NCBI RefSeq assembly: GCF_000330725.2
Contig: NZ_AMZY02000014.1
Span: 62,001 to 126,000 of the forward strand
DNA length: 64,000 bases
DNA from: Mariniradius saccharolyticus AK6
GTDB taxonomy: Bacteria; Bacteroidota; Bacteroidia; Cytophagales; Cyclobacteriaceae
Direction of reading: 5' to 3'
The position numbers were made by a program, and so were the translations under genes. Shown here piece by piece: positions 9,495 to 18,044 of the stretch. The notes below the pieces were generated by a model. The model saw only the letters and a list, made by a program, of their open reading frames with translations. It was not told where the DNA came from and ran no database searches. Every line of letters begins with the position of its first letter. The stretch's first letter is position 1.

Positions 9495-9535
9495 GCCCCA
9501 GTCCATGAGTCTTGGCTCACTGACTGGGGCTTTTT
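9495..9535. terminator. Terminator between convergent pafA and hmgA
   Basis: GCCCCAGTC (9495-9503) and GACTGGGGC (9522-9530) form a perfect 9-bp stem followed by TTTTT. On the other strand a T-rich stretch follows after a few bases, so it can serve both genes. Confidence 0.8.
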
Positions 9536-9553
9536 CCTTATCAATGGGCTTTT

Positions 9554-10717
9554 CTACTCAGTCCAAGACATGGGATAATTGGGATCTACGAATTCCAAGG
9601 CCTGGGTGGTCAGCTGCAAAGGCCGGAAAGTATCCAACATCACGGCGTATTCATGGGTTTCCTTCGCTCCGATGGATTTCTCAACCGTACCCGGATGTGG
9701 GCCATGTGGCAGCCCACCGACGTGAACCGTAAATGATCCGCGGTCGATCCCCCTTCTGCTCATAAACTCGCCTTCGGCATAATACAATACTTCGTCTGAA
9801 TCGATATTGCTGTGGTTGTATGGCGCAGGAATGGCCAATGGATGGTAATCAAACAACCTTGGTACAAAGGAACAAATCACAAAGCCCCAAGCCTGAAAAG
9901 TCTGATGGATCGGTGGCGGCTGATGGATTCTTCCGGTGATGGGCTCAAAATCATGAATAGAAAGTGCATACGGATACAAAAACCCGTCCCAACCCACAAT
10001 GTCCAATGGACTGTGTGCGTAGTTGTAGGGATGCAGCATGCCGCCTTTCTTGATTTGGACCAAATACTCTCCCTTGGCGCTTTCCGTCACCAATTCGCCG
10101 GGTGGACGGATATCCCGCTCGCAGTAAGGGGAATGCTCCAGCAACTGCCCGAGCTCATTGCGATAGCGCTTCACCGTCTCGATCGGGCCATGGGATTCGA
10201 TAATCAAAAGTCTCAAGGGGCCTTCTTCATTGAATTCGAAGCGATAAATGGTCGTCCGGGGTATTACAATGTAGTCGCCCTTCCTCACTTCCAGTTTGCC
10301 AAATTGGGAATGCATCACTCCCTCACCATCGTGGATGTATATCAGCTCATCTCCATCCGCATTTTTGAAAAAGTAATCCATCTTCCGCTGTTCGGGGGCG
10401 CAGATGCCCATCATCACGTCGCCGTTCATCATGAGCATTTTCCTGGCACTCAGGTAATGTTGTCCGGTCGTACCCACGCCGGTTGTCTTGAGGTGGGTTT
10501 GTTTCAATCCGTATTCCTTGGCCGGTTCCCAATGATAGGGACTGGGGTGGCCAATGGACTTGACGTTGTTGGGATTGTGGATATGGTACAGGTTTGAATA
10601 AATCCCGGAAAATCCCTTTGAACTTACAAGCTCTTCCTTGTACAAACTGCCGTCCGGTTGACGGAATTGGGTATGTCTTTTTGGAGGAATCTGGCCAAGC
10701 CGAAAGTAATATGCCAT
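9554..10717 (-). CDS. hmgA: Homogentisate 1,2-dioxygenase
   Basis: A 387-residue cupin-fold Fe(II) dioxygenase that opens the ring of homogentisate to maleylacetoacetate in tyrosine/phenylalanine catabolism. Supporting features are the N-terminal PPKRHTQFRQPDGSLY, the cupin strand GKLEVRKGDYIVIPRTT, the HQPPPIHQTFQAWGF segment, and the iron-site region NHSNIDSDEVLYYAEGEF with the later His in VGGLPHGPHPG. Length is in the range of the Bacteroidota form. No hpd or fumarylacetoacetase gene is adjacent, so the rest of the pathway must be elsewhere. Confidence 0.9.
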   Translation of the reverse strand: MAYYFRLGQIPPKRHTQFRQPDGSLYKEELVSSKGFSGIYSNLYHIHNPNNVKSIGHPSPYHWEPAKEYGLKQTHLKTTGVGTTGQHYLSARKMLMMNGDVMMGICAPEQRKMDYFFKNADGDELIYIHDGEGVMHSQFGKLEVRKGDYIVIPRTTIYRFEFNEEGPLRLLIIESHGPIETVKRYRNELGQLLEHSPYCERDIRPPGELVTESAKGEYLVQIKKGGMLHPYNYAHSPLDIVGWDGFLYPYALSIHDFEPITGRIHQPPPIHQTFQAWGFVICSFVPRLFDYHPLAIPAPYNHSNIDSDEVLYYAEGEFMSRRGIDRGSFTVHVGGLPHGPHPGTVEKSIGAKETHEYAVMLDTFRPLQLTTQALEFVDPNYPMSWTE

Positions 10718-10742
10718 GGTATTTGGGTTTATGTTGTTGTGT

Positions 10743-10750
10743 CAAATTTA
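10743..10750 (-). promoter_or_regulatory. -7 promoter element of hmgA
   Basis: On the minus strand TAAATTTG is an exact TAnnTTTG match, 25 bases upstream of the ATG at 10717. Confidence 0.55.
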
Positions 10751-10915
10751 CATAAAATGGTCAGAGTTGGGAGAGATTTCTTTCTAGGCAATGCGCCGAG
10801 CACCTTCTGGATCACTTCATGGTTTTTCTTCAAATGTTTTTTGCCAAAATAGGTAAAAAGCGATTTTTGCTTTTTCTTCACCAAAGAATCCTCAATTCTT
10901 CAAACCTATAAAACC

Positions 10916-11710
10916 ATGCTGAATTTGTTTGTCTTGTTCCCATTCGCGCTTTTCGTCTATTCATTCTCATTTCCTTCCGCCAACCAACCAATTTGGGCGG
11001 ACGAATTCGACTACTCAGGTTTGCCCGATTCAACCAAGTGGACCTACGACGTCGGTGACCACGGCTGGGGCAACAACGAGCTCCAGTATTACACCCGAGG
11101 TGATTTGAGAAACGCCAGGGTGGAAAATGGCATCCTGATTATCGAAGCCCATCAGGACAGTAGTTTTTCCAAAGCATACAGCTCCGCAAGACTCCTGACG
11201 CGGGGCAAGGCTTTTTGGCAGTATGGTTATTTCGAAATCAAAGCCAAATTGCCACAGGGCTTGGGCACCTGGCCGGCCATCTGGATGATGCCGGAGAGTA
11301 GCAAGTATGGCGGATGGCCCAAAAGTGGCGAAATCGACATCATGGAGCATGTCGGATACGACCAAGGTGTAATCCACGGAACGGTACATACGGACGCCTT
11401 CAACCATACCAAGGGTACCCAAAAAGGGATGCAAAAAAAGGTGGAAGATTGCTCGGAAGCATTTCACGTGTATGCGATCGATTGGCAAAAAGACAAAATC
11501 GACTACTACATCGATGGCGAGTATTACTTCACTTTCGCCAAAACCGAGTCGGGAAAGTCGGAGGAGTGGCCGTTTGACCATCCTTTCCACCTGATTCTCA
11601 ATATTGCCGTGGGCGGAAACTGGGGCGGCAGCAAAGGAGTAGCAGGCGATATTTGGCCACAACGGATGGAGGTGGACTATGTGCGTGTCTTTTCAAAAAA
11701 ACCGCATTGA
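10916..11710 (+). CDS. GH16 beta-glucanase (laminarinase-like)
   Basis: A 264-residue secreted glycoside hydrolase of family 16. A hydrophobic N-terminus (about 1-23) is a signal peptide. The mature part is a single jelly-roll domain: FDYSGLPDSTKW, GWGNNELQYYT, GYFEIKAKLPQGLGTWPAIWM, and the catalytic motif GEIDIMEH with E139 (nucleophile), D141 and E144 (acid/base). The ExDxxE spacing is the beta-bulge form found in laminarinases and related beta-1,3-glucanases, so that substrate class is likely. No carbohydrate-binding module and no SusC/D genes are nearby. Confidence 0.9.
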   Translation: MLNLFVLFPFALFVYSFSFPSANQPIWADEFDYSGLPDSTKWTYDVGDHGWGNNELQYYTRGDLRNARVENGILIIEAHQDSSFSKAYSSARLLTRGKAFWQYGYFEIKAKLPQGLGTWPAIWMMPESSKYGGWPKSGEIDIMEHVGYDQGVIHGTVHTDAFNHTKGTQKGMQKKVEDCSEAFHVYAIDWQKDKIDYYIDGEYYFTFAKTESGKSEEWPFDHPFHLILNIAVGGNWGGSKGVAGDIWPQRMEVDYVRVFSKKPH

Positions 11711-11784
11711 TCGTCGGGTTGAGAATTGTATAGTCCAAGGACAAACGGCGCGAACTTTTTGGCGAAATTTCGTTTTAGTGATAC

Positions 11785-12657
11785 ATGGCTCCCAAAAAAC
11801 CAACAAAGACTTTTTCATTCACGGGCTTTCTCAAAATGAGCAGACCCGTCAACCTCGTAATTGTGGCCTTTGCCCAAATCATGACGGCCTACTTTTTGGT
11901 CGAAACCACCGGTTCGGGCAAATCAGTCCTCCTGGACCCCAACCTGTATGCCATCATCCTCTCGACCGTAATCCTCGCCGCTGCCGGCTACATGATCAAT
12001 GACTACTACGATGTAAAAATCGACTATGTCAACAAGCCCGAGGATGTGATCATCGGCAAAGGGATGAAGCGAAGGATGGTGTTGTTCCTGCATTCCGCAC
12101 TCAACTTTACAGGTATAGCCTTGGGATATTTGGTCAGTCCAAAGATTGCGCTGATCAACTTTATCGCCGCGTTTCTACTCTGGCTTTACAGCAACTCACT
12201 CAAGCGGCAGCCTTTTATCGGCAACCTTGTAGTGGCATTGCTGACCGGGGTGACGATTTGGATCGTTGGATTTTACTATCAAAAATCAGAATTGCTCGTG
12301 CTGACCTACGCCATCTTTGCTTTCTTCCTCAATTTGATCCGGGAAATCATCAAGGACATTGAAGACAGACAAGGCGACCGCAAGCATGGTTGCAGAACGC
12401 TGCCAATCGTCATCGGTTTTCGGAACACCAAAAAAGTGATTTTTGTGATTGCGATTGGATTCGTCTGTGCGATCCTGATCGTGACCTTCAAGATCAACAA
12501 CCAATTGCTCTTTTACTATTTCGGCGGATTGAGCCTGCTATTTTTTCTCTTTATGTACAAAATCTACATCGCCGACCGCAAGGCGCATTTCACCCAACTC
12601 AGCGTACTGTCCAAGCTGCTGATGCTGACGGGGATTATGAGTATGGGGTTTTTGTAA
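11785..12657 (+). CDS. UbiA-family prenyltransferase
   Basis: A 290-residue polytopic membrane protein with about eight or nine hydrophobic segments. The first Asp-rich prenyl diphosphate motif is NDYYDVKIDYVNKP (about 73-86) and the second is IKDIEDRQGDRKHGCRT (about 190-206). Such proteins move a prenyl chain onto an acceptor; the close Bacteroidota members are usually annotated as geranylgeranylglycerol-phosphate geranylgeranyltransferase, but the substrate cannot be read from sequence. It starts 74 bases after the GH16 gene on the same strand. Confidence 0.85.
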   Translation: MAPKKPTKTFSFTGFLKMSRPVNLVIVAFAQIMTAYFLVETTGSGKSVLLDPNLYAIILSTVILAAAGYMINDYYDVKIDYVNKPEDVIIGKGMKRRMVLFLHSALNFTGIALGYLVSPKIALINFIAAFLLWLYSNSLKRQPFIGNLVVALLTGVTIWIVGFYYQKSELLVLTYAIFAFFLNLIREIIKDIEDRQGDRKHGCRTLPIVIGFRNTKKVIFVIAIGFVCAILIVTFKINNQLLFYYFGGLSLLFFLFMYKIYIADRKAHFTQLSVLSKLLMLTGIMSMGFL

Positions 12658-12785
12658 CCATTGAATTTGCTTTTTTTCTCTGGATCAGGTTGTAACTGGC
12701 AGAAAAACCTTCTTGCCAAAAATATCTGCTTAGCTCCGAAAAATTCACTCCTTTTGCTTCCAAACGTTAACACTTAGGGATTTAT

Positions 12786-12884
12786 AATGTTTTCACCACA
12801 AAACATTTTTATCTATTTTTGTTTTCAATACAGAACATTTTTAAATTCATTTGTTTTCAATAGAAAACATTTTAAATACCTTTG
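12786..12884 (+). promoter_or_regulatory. Promoter with three palindromes at 32-bp period
   Basis: Three related palindromes occur: AATGTTTT-CACCAC-AAAACATT (12786-12807), TGTTTTCAATACAGAACA (12820-12837) and the perfect TGTTTTCAATAGAAAACA (12852-12869). Their TGTTTT cores start at 12788, 12820 and 12852, exactly 32 bp apart. The last one ends seven bases upstream of the exact -7 box TACCTTTG (12877-12884), with TTG at 12851-12853 as a possible -33. The ATG follows at 12908. This is the same architecture as at 3720-3773 but with an unrelated sequence. Confidence 0.75.
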
Positions 12885-12907
12885 TAACGAAATATCAAAC
12901 TGAAAAA

Positions 12908-14104
12908 ATGGAAGAGCTACTTGATTTTCAAGCAAATATATTCAGGCAAACCACTGAGACTTGGTACAGGTATCTCTTGGACAATCTAGAATCAGAAGAA
13001 AGGCTATTGGGACTGAAGGGGCTCAGGGGCGTCGGCAAAACCACCCTACTGATCCAATTTGCCAAATTCAGGTATGCTGAAAAAACAAAAGTCTTGTACG
13101 TGACGGCAGACCATCCCTATTTCTATTCGAACACGCTGTTTGATTTGGCTAGCCTTTGGAACAAAAACGACGGCAAACTCCTGATGATCGATGAGGTCCA
13201 TAAATACCCCAATTGGTCAAGGGAACTGAAGCTGATCAATGACGGATTTCCAGCACTGCAAGTTTTCTTCACCAGTTCCTCGGCTTTGGACCTTTACCGT
13301 GGAGAATCCGACATCAGCCGCAGGCTCGCTGTCCAAAACCTCGAAGGGCTTTCCTTTCGGGAGTATTTGAACTTCTTCGAAGGACATGATTTCAAGCCTT
13401 TGACATTGGCTGAAATCCTGAAAGACCACGTTTCTCTCGCACAGGAAATCACCAAGGACTTCCATCCACTGCCTTCGTTCAAATCCTACTTGAGCTCGGG
13501 ATATTTCCCTTTTGCCAAGAATCTGAAAACGACTGCCGTGCCTGCCAGGATCATCCAAACGCTGAACACAGTATTGGAAACGGACCTGGCATTTGCGCAA
13601 GATTACAGTGCTGGAAATGTGGCCAAGGTCAAAAGGCTCCTCGGCGTAATAGCGGCCTCGGTGCCCTTTACGCCAAATATTTCCACGATTGCGGAAAAAC
13701 TAGGACTCAGCCGAAACACAGTATACATGTACCTGCGGCATTTGGAAGATGCAAAGATCATCAGGATCGTCAACAGGCCCGACAAAAACCTAGGTAGCCT
13801 ACAAAAGCCTGACAAAATCTATTTCGAAAATCCAAACTTCGCCTATGCATTGCAACCGGATGCCAACATAGGCGCAGTGCGGGAGACCTTCTTTGCCAAT
13901 CAGATTGCCAATGCAACCAAAGCGGTGCATCTAAGTGAAAAGGGGGACTTTCTTGTCGAAAACCAATTTATCTTCGAAATCGGTGGAGCCAAAAAAAGTT
14001 TTGACCAAATCAAAGACCTGCCAGAAAGCTTCATTGCTGCGGATGAAATAGAGATCGGATTTGGGAACAAGATCCCGCTTTGGCTTTTTGGCTTTTTGTA
14101 TTGA
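12908..14104 (+). CDS. AAA ATPase (AAA_14 type) with DUF4143-like tail
   Basis: A 398-residue ATPase. The ATG at 12908 is chosen because the upstream frame runs into the promoter. Walker A is GLRGVGKT (38-45) and Walker B is LLMIDEVHKY, followed by FFTSSSALDL. A winged-helix segment, IAEKLGLSRNTVYMYLRHLEDA (written here as IAEKLGLSRNTVYMYL), lies mid-protein. The C-terminus, with VENQFIFEIGG and FGNKIPLWLFGFLY, is a form common in Bacteroidota and lacks a clear complete PD-(D/E)XK set. It is monocistronic and probably controlled through the 32-bp-spaced palindromes upstream. Role unknown. Confidence 0.87.
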   Translation: MEELLDFQANIFRQTTETWYRYLLDNLESEERLLGLKGLRGVGKTTLLIQFAKFRYAEKTKVLYVTADHPYFYSNTLFDLASLWNKNDGKLLMIDEVHKYPNWSRELKLINDGFPALQVFFTSSSALDLYRGESDISRRLAVQNLEGLSFREYLNFFEGHDFKPLTLAEILKDHVSLAQEITKDFHPLPSFKSYLSSGYFPFAKNLKTTAVPARIIQTLNTVLETDLAFAQDYSAGNVAKVKRLLGVIAASVPFTPNISTIAEKLGLSRNTVYMYLRHLEDAKIIRIVNRPDKNLGSLQKPDKIYFENPNFAYALQPDANIGAVRETFFANQIANATKAVHLSEKGDFLVENQFIFEIGGAKKSFDQIKDLPESFIAADEIEIGFGNKIPLWLFGFLY

Positions 14105-14116
14105 TCGAGGGTCGTT

Positions 14117-14143
14117 CCACCAAAGACCAAGTCTCTTTGGTGG
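14117..14143 (+). terminator. Hairpin after the second ATPase gene
   Basis: CCACCAAAGA and TCTTTGGTGG form a perfect 10-bp stem with a 7-base loop, 13 bases after the stop. There is no T-run, so termination is only possible; it separates the gene from the purN promoter. Confidence 0.45.
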
Positions 14144-14159
14144 GATTGGCCCATCTTTC

Positions 14160-14167
14160 TACCTTTG
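14160..14167 (+). promoter_or_regulatory. -7 promoter element of purN
   Basis: TACCTTTG matches TAnnTTTG exactly. It lies 24 bases upstream of the proposed TTG start at 14192 and excludes starts further upstream. Confidence 0.55.
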
Positions 14168-14191
14168 GAGGAAAATCAATTCCGCATCGTT

Positions 14192-14749
14192 TTGAAAAAA
14201 ATCGCCATCCTCGCCTCGGGCAGCGGCAGCAACGCCGAAGAAATCATCAAGCATTTCCACGGCTCTCCCAAAGCTGAAGTCATTTTGATCGGATCCAACA
14301 AGCCGGATGCCTACGTCCTCGAGCGCGCCAAGAAATTCCAAATCCCTGCATTTGTCTTTTCAAAAGGCCAATTGGACGGGGGCGAAGTGACAAAAAAGCT
14401 TTTAGATGCCGGTGCGGATTGGGTTGTATTGGCGGGATTCCTACTCAAGGTGCCCGACAACCTCATCACGGCATTCCCTGACCGCATCGTGAATATCCAC
14501 CCTGCGCTGCTGCCCAACTATGGCGGAAAAGGCATGTACGGCATGCGTGTACACGAGGCTGTGCGAAATTCAGGAGATGGCGAGACCGGTATCACGATCC
14601 ACTTGGTCAATCAACATTATGACGAAGGAAAAATCATCTTCCAAGCTGCGGTGCCCATTTCTGCAGAGGATTCTCCCGAAGACATTGCCCAAAAAGTCCA
14701 CCAACTCGAATACAAATACTTCCCAAAAGTGATCGAAAGCCTGCTATAA
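14192..14749 (+). CDS. purN: Phosphoribosylglycinamide formyltransferase
   Basis: PurN transfers the formyl group of 10-formyl-THF to GAR in purine synthesis. The product (185 residues) begins KKIAILASGSGSNAEEI, the family N-terminus. No ATG is available there; TTG at 14192 is the best start because the promoter box ends at 14167. The catalytic region NIHPALLPNYGGKGMYG, the GETGITIHLVNQHYDEG segment with the active-site Asp, and the family length all fit. purH follows 108 bases later with its own -7 element. Confidence 0.93.
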   Translation: MKKIAILASGSGSNAEEIIKHFHGSPKAEVILIGSNKPDAYVLERAKKFQIPAFVFSKGQLDGGEVTKKLLDAGADWVVLAGFLLKVPDNLITAFPDRIVNIHPALLPNYGGKGMYGMRVHEAVRNSGDGETGITIHLVNQHYDEGKIIFQAAVPISAEDSPEDIAQKVHQLEYKYFPKVIESLL

Positions 14750-14763
14750 TCCATTGGTTTTCC

Positions 14764-14771
14764 TACCTTTG
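14764..14771 (+). promoter_or_regulatory. -7 promoter element of purH
   Basis: TACCTTTG, an exact TAnnTTTG match, lies 87 bases upstream of the purH ATG. The long leader contains the phrase TCTCTGCGCCTTCATGGCG, which looks like a dispersed repeat. Confidence 0.45.
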
Positions 14772-14857
14772 CGGCTTCAAAAATTATCCACAAAAATAGG
14801 CGCCGGGAAAAGTCCCATTCCTTCGTGTCTCTGCGCCTTCATGGCGTCCCAAAAATC

Positions 14858-16384
14858 ATGGCAAGCAAAAAAATACAGTCCGCCCTTATTTCTGTCTATT
14901 ACAAGGACAACCTCGAACCTATCATCGCGCTGTTGAAGCAGCACGGCGTCAAAATCTACTCCACCGGAGGCACCCAACAATTCATCGAACAACAAGGTGC
15001 GGAAGTAATTCCTGTCGAGGAACTGACTGGCTATCCTTCGATTTTTGGTGGCAGGGTCAAGACACTTCATCCAAAAATCTTCGGGGGTATCCTGCATAGA
15101 AGAGAAAATGCCGGCGACGTTTCCCAAGCGTCTGAATTTGGCATCCCCGCCATTGATTTGGTGATCGTGGACTTGTATCCGTTTGAGGAAACAGTGGCTT
15201 CTGGTGCGGCAGAGGCAGATATCATCGAAAAAATCGACATCGGTGGAATTTCCCTCATCCGTGCTGCGGCAAAAAACTTCAAGGACGTGGTCATCATCGC
15301 TTCCAAAGCCCAGTACGGCGAATTGGAGGAAAGATTGAAAGCGCAGGGTGGCGCCACTACGCTGGATGACAGGAGATATTTCGCCGCGCAGGCATTTCAG
15401 ATTTCATCAAATTACGACACCCATATCTTCAATTACTTCAACCAATCGGAGCAAATACCGGCGCTGAAGGTTTCCGAATCAAGATCAAAGACCCTGCGCT
15501 ACGGCGAAAACCCGCACCAAGCGGCAAGGTTTTTTGGCAATTTGGAGGAAATGTTTGAGCAGTTGAACGGCAAAGAACTTTCCTACAACAACCTCGTGGA
15601 CATTGACGCAGCCGTTGCCTTGATTTCAGAATTTGATGGAGAAACTGCTTTCGCAATTCTCAAACATACCAATGCCTGTGGCTGCGCAGTGGCACCGTCC
15701 GTCAAAGAAGCCTACCAAAAAGCCTTTGCCGCCGACACCACTTCGGCTTTTGGAGGTGTTTTGGTCACCAACCAAAACGTGGATTTGGCTGCGGCCGAGG
15801 AAATGAACAGCCTGTTTTTTGAAGTCTTGATCGCGCCTTCCTTTGATGCGGATGCTCTGGCAATGTTGAAAGGCAAGAAAAACAGAATCCTGCTTTTGCA
15901 AAAAATCCAAGCCCCCGGCACCAAACAAATCAAAACCCTACTCAACGGCATCATCGAGCAGGACAAGGACCTGAAGACCGAGACGAAAGCAGATTTCAAA
16001 GTGGTGACGAAAATCGCCCCAACTGCCGCGGAACAAGACGCGCTCGTTTTTGCCGCCAAGGTCTGCAAACATACCAAGTCCAACACCATCGTACTCAGCA
16101 ACAGCAACCAACTCTTTGCTTCCGGCGTCGGCCAAACTTCCCGGGTGGATGCATTGAGGCAAGCGATCGAGAAGGCAAGGGCATTTGGCTTCGACCTCAA
16201 GGGTGCCGTGATGGCCTCCGATGCGTTTTTCCCATTCCCCGATTGTGTGGAGATTGCCCATCAGGCGGGTATTTCAGCCGTGGTGCAGCCGGGCGGCTCG
16301 ATCAAGGACCAAGACAGCATCGACTTCTGCGATGCCCACGGCATGTCCATGGTGATGACAGGCGTCAGGCATTTTAAACATTAA
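14858..16384 (+). CDS. purH: Bifunctional AICAR transformylase / IMP cyclohydrolase
   Basis: PurH carries out the last two steps of IMP synthesis. The ATG at 14858 gives MASKKIQSALISVYYKDN, the expected N-terminus, and a 508-residue product of normal length. The N-terminal MGS-like cyclohydrolase domain (about 1-190) shows YSTGGTQQF and GGRVKTLHPKIFGGIL; the C-terminal AICARFT domain shows RYGENPHQAA, ILKHTNACGCAVA and AFGGVLV. Together with purN this forms a small purine cluster in which each gene has its own promoter box. Confidence 0.96.
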   Translation: MASKKIQSALISVYYKDNLEPIIALLKQHGVKIYSTGGTQQFIEQQGAEVIPVEELTGYPSIFGGRVKTLHPKIFGGILHRRENAGDVSQASEFGIPAIDLVIVDLYPFEETVASGAAEADIIEKIDIGGISLIRAAAKNFKDVVIIASKAQYGELEERLKAQGGATTLDDRRYFAAQAFQISSNYDTHIFNYFNQSEQIPALKVSESRSKTLRYGENPHQAARFFGNLEEMFEQLNGKELSYNNLVDIDAAVALISEFDGETAFAILKHTNACGCAVAPSVKEAYQKAFAADTTSAFGGVLVTNQNVDLAAAEEMNSLFFEVLIAPSFDADALAMLKGKKNRILLLQKIQAPGTKQIKTLLNGIIEQDKDLKTETKADFKVVTKIAPTAAEQDALVFAAKVCKHTKSNTIVLSNSNQLFASGVGQTSRVDALRQAIEKARAFGFDLKGAVMASDAFFPFPDCVEIAHQAGISAVVQPGGSIKDQDSIDFCDAHGMSMVMTGVRHFKH

Positions 16385-16427
16385 GCAGCGAGAGGCGATA
16401 AATAAAAGACTAGAAGCGAGAGACAAG

Positions 16428-16458
16428 ACCTTCGGGATAGAACCCCGGAGGTTTTTTT
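16428..16458 (+). terminator. Terminator of purH
   Basis: ACCTTCGGG pairs with CCCCGGAGGT around ATAGAA and is followed by seven T residues. Confidence 0.75.
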
Positions 16459-16581
16459 GTTTATTTTTCTAAAAATTCACCCCAAAGTAAAGGTTCAACC
16501 AGGCACAAAAATAAGCCAAACCCTATCATATAAAGCAGATTAGAAATATTATATTGATGCACAAACTTGATTTCGAGTAAC

Positions 16582-16803
16582 ATGAAAACGAACAACCCCA
16601 GATACGAAATCATTATTTATTGGAGTAAAGAAGACGACGCATTCATTGCAGAGGTGCCTGAATTGGCTGGGTGTGCTGCAGATGGATCGACGTACGCAGA
16701 AGCCTTGGCGAATATTGAAGTTATTATCAGTGAATGGATAGAAACTGCCCAAGCACTTGGACGAGAAATCCCTGAACCAAAAGGGAGATTGATGTTTGCA
16801 TGA
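16582..16803 (+). CDS. HicB-family antitoxin-like protein
   Basis: A 73-residue protein with the HicB/UPF0150 fold: YEIIIYWSKEDDAFIAEVPE, LAGCAADGSTYAEALANIE and WIETAQALGREIP. The ATG at 16582 is preferred to a TTG five codons upstream. HicB normally neutralises and represses the HicA mRNA interferase encoded beside it, but no HicA-like ORF is seen on either side, so this is a solitary copy. It has no C-terminal DNA-binding extension. Confidence 0.8.
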   Translation: MKTNNPRYEIIIYWSKEDDAFIAEVPELAGCAADGSTYAEALANIEVIISEWIETAQALGREIPEPKGRLMFA

Positions 16804-16851
16804 AAAAACAGTTATGCCTTTAGTTTAGAAGAAATTCCATAAATTACCCCT

Positions 16852-17568
16852 ATGGATAGGATTCGAATATTCATTTTTCTTTTTTGCATCACTATACAAA
16901 CAACTTGTCAGAGGAAAATCATCGAGGATTACGAGGCGATTAGCGATCTGTTGTTCGAGCTTGAAAAACACTCCATTTTTCCACAAGATATTTATTTGCG
17001 ATACCCCCCTCCTCCAAATCTATCCGAGGATTCAGGTGCCCAAATGAGCGACTCAAACGAAGGAATTGATTTTGAAAGGTTCAAGAAGTGGAAAAACCAA
17101 TTTGATTCGCAGCAGGAGGAAATCAGGAATCGAAGTATTGATAGTACGTATACATTTTTGATTGCTGATGATTCGCTTTTTCAAAGCTGTAGTGAATGCA
17201 GTTTAAAGCCTGATTCACTTTTTTCAAAAAAAGACTACAATAGATATCAAACTGTTTTGGATCGCCTCGTGGCGGGAGACCTTGAGCCGATTAAATTGGA
17301 AATCAGCAAAATCAAAGTGAAAGGAAAATACAAATTGAAATCATTTGACGGTTTTCAGGATCGGAAGCAGCTTTATGAAAACCGGCTTGATTTCCTTTGC
17401 GGTGGGGAAATCGGGCTAAGCAGGTTCTATTCTGACAATAATCTTGGGATTTTTTACATCACTACGACAAGCTGTCCTGTGGATTGCGGCGCAGGATATT
17501 TGGTGCTAATGGAATACAAAGAAGGAAAGTGGAAAATTTTCGATTTGGTTTTACAATACATTGCCTGA
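16852..17568 (+). CDS. Hypothetical exported protein, possible lipoprotein
   Basis: A 238-residue protein with a hydrophobic N-terminus (IRIFIFLFCITIQTTCQ) ending in a possible lipobox Cys at residue 19. The mature part is charged, with paired cysteines in CSECSL and SCPVDCGAGY. I do not recognise a family. It follows the hicB-like gene by 48 bases on the same strand. The 185 bases after it carry the candidate promoter of the toxin-antitoxin pair. Confidence 0.65.
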   Translation: MDRIRIFIFLFCITIQTTCQRKIIEDYEAISDLLFELEKHSIFPQDIYLRYPPPPNLSEDSGAQMSDSNEGIDFERFKKWKNQFDSQQEEIRNRSIDSTYTFLIADDSLFQSCSECSLKPDSLFSKKDYNRYQTVLDRLVAGDLEPIKLEISKIKVKGKYKLKSFDGFQDRKQLYENRLDFLCGGEIGLSRFYSDNNLGIFYITTTSCPVDCGAGYLVLMEYKEGKWKIFDLVLQYIA

Positions 17569-17666
17569 CATAGTTTCATAGGTCGCAGACCCTTCAGATA
17601 CCAGAAGCAAGGCCGGTTAAGCTCAAATTAGAAATGTATTATCCCTATTTATTTGGCTATTTGCAT

Positions 17667-17705
17667 TAAATTTGAATCAGTCCGATTTCACATTGGAAAC
17701 AATGT
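17667..17705 (+). promoter_or_regulatory. Possible promoter and operator of the MntA/HepT pair
   Basis: TAAATTTG (17667-17674) is an exact -7 match. ACATTG-GAAA-CAATGT (17690-17705), a 6-bp inverted repeat, sits just downstream of the expected transcription start, where a repressor could act. The leader to the ATG at 17754 is about 70 bases. Confidence 0.4.
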
Positions 17706-17753
17706 AATTTATTCCGACACAATTAGACAAAAAAACACCCACTTGGTCCATAC

Positions 17754-18044
17754 ATGCAAAACCAAAATGACATAAAGCAAATCATTCTACATCTCAAACC
17801 AGAGCTGTCGGAGCGGTTTTTTGTTTCAAAAATAGGTTTGTTCGGTTCCGTGACAAGATCTGATTTTACTTCAGACAGCGACGTCGACCTTGTGGTGGAT
17901 TTCAGTAAACCTATAGGAATTGAATTTGTGGATCTCGCGGATTTCTTGGAGGAAAAACTTCAACGAAAGGTCGATCTACTGTCATTCAAAGGCATAAGGC
18001 CCGCATTCTTCAACACTATTCAAGGCAAAATCGAATATGTCTGA
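17754..18044 (+). CDS. mntA: MntA-type nucleotidyltransferase antitoxin
   Basis: A 96-residue minimal nucleotidyltransferase. The signature GSx10DxD is complete: G31 S32, D43 and D45 within LFGSVTRSDFTSDSDVDLVV. In MntA/HepT systems this protein adds AMP units to a tyrosine of the HepT toxin and thereby silences it. It overlaps the next gene by 8 bases, consistent with coupled translation. Length and order fit the family. Confidence 0.87.
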   Translation: MQNQNDIKQIILHLKPELSERFFVSKIGLFGSVTRSDFTSDSDVDLVVDFSKPIGIEFVDLADFLEEKLQRKVDLLSFKGIRPAFFNTIQGKIEYV

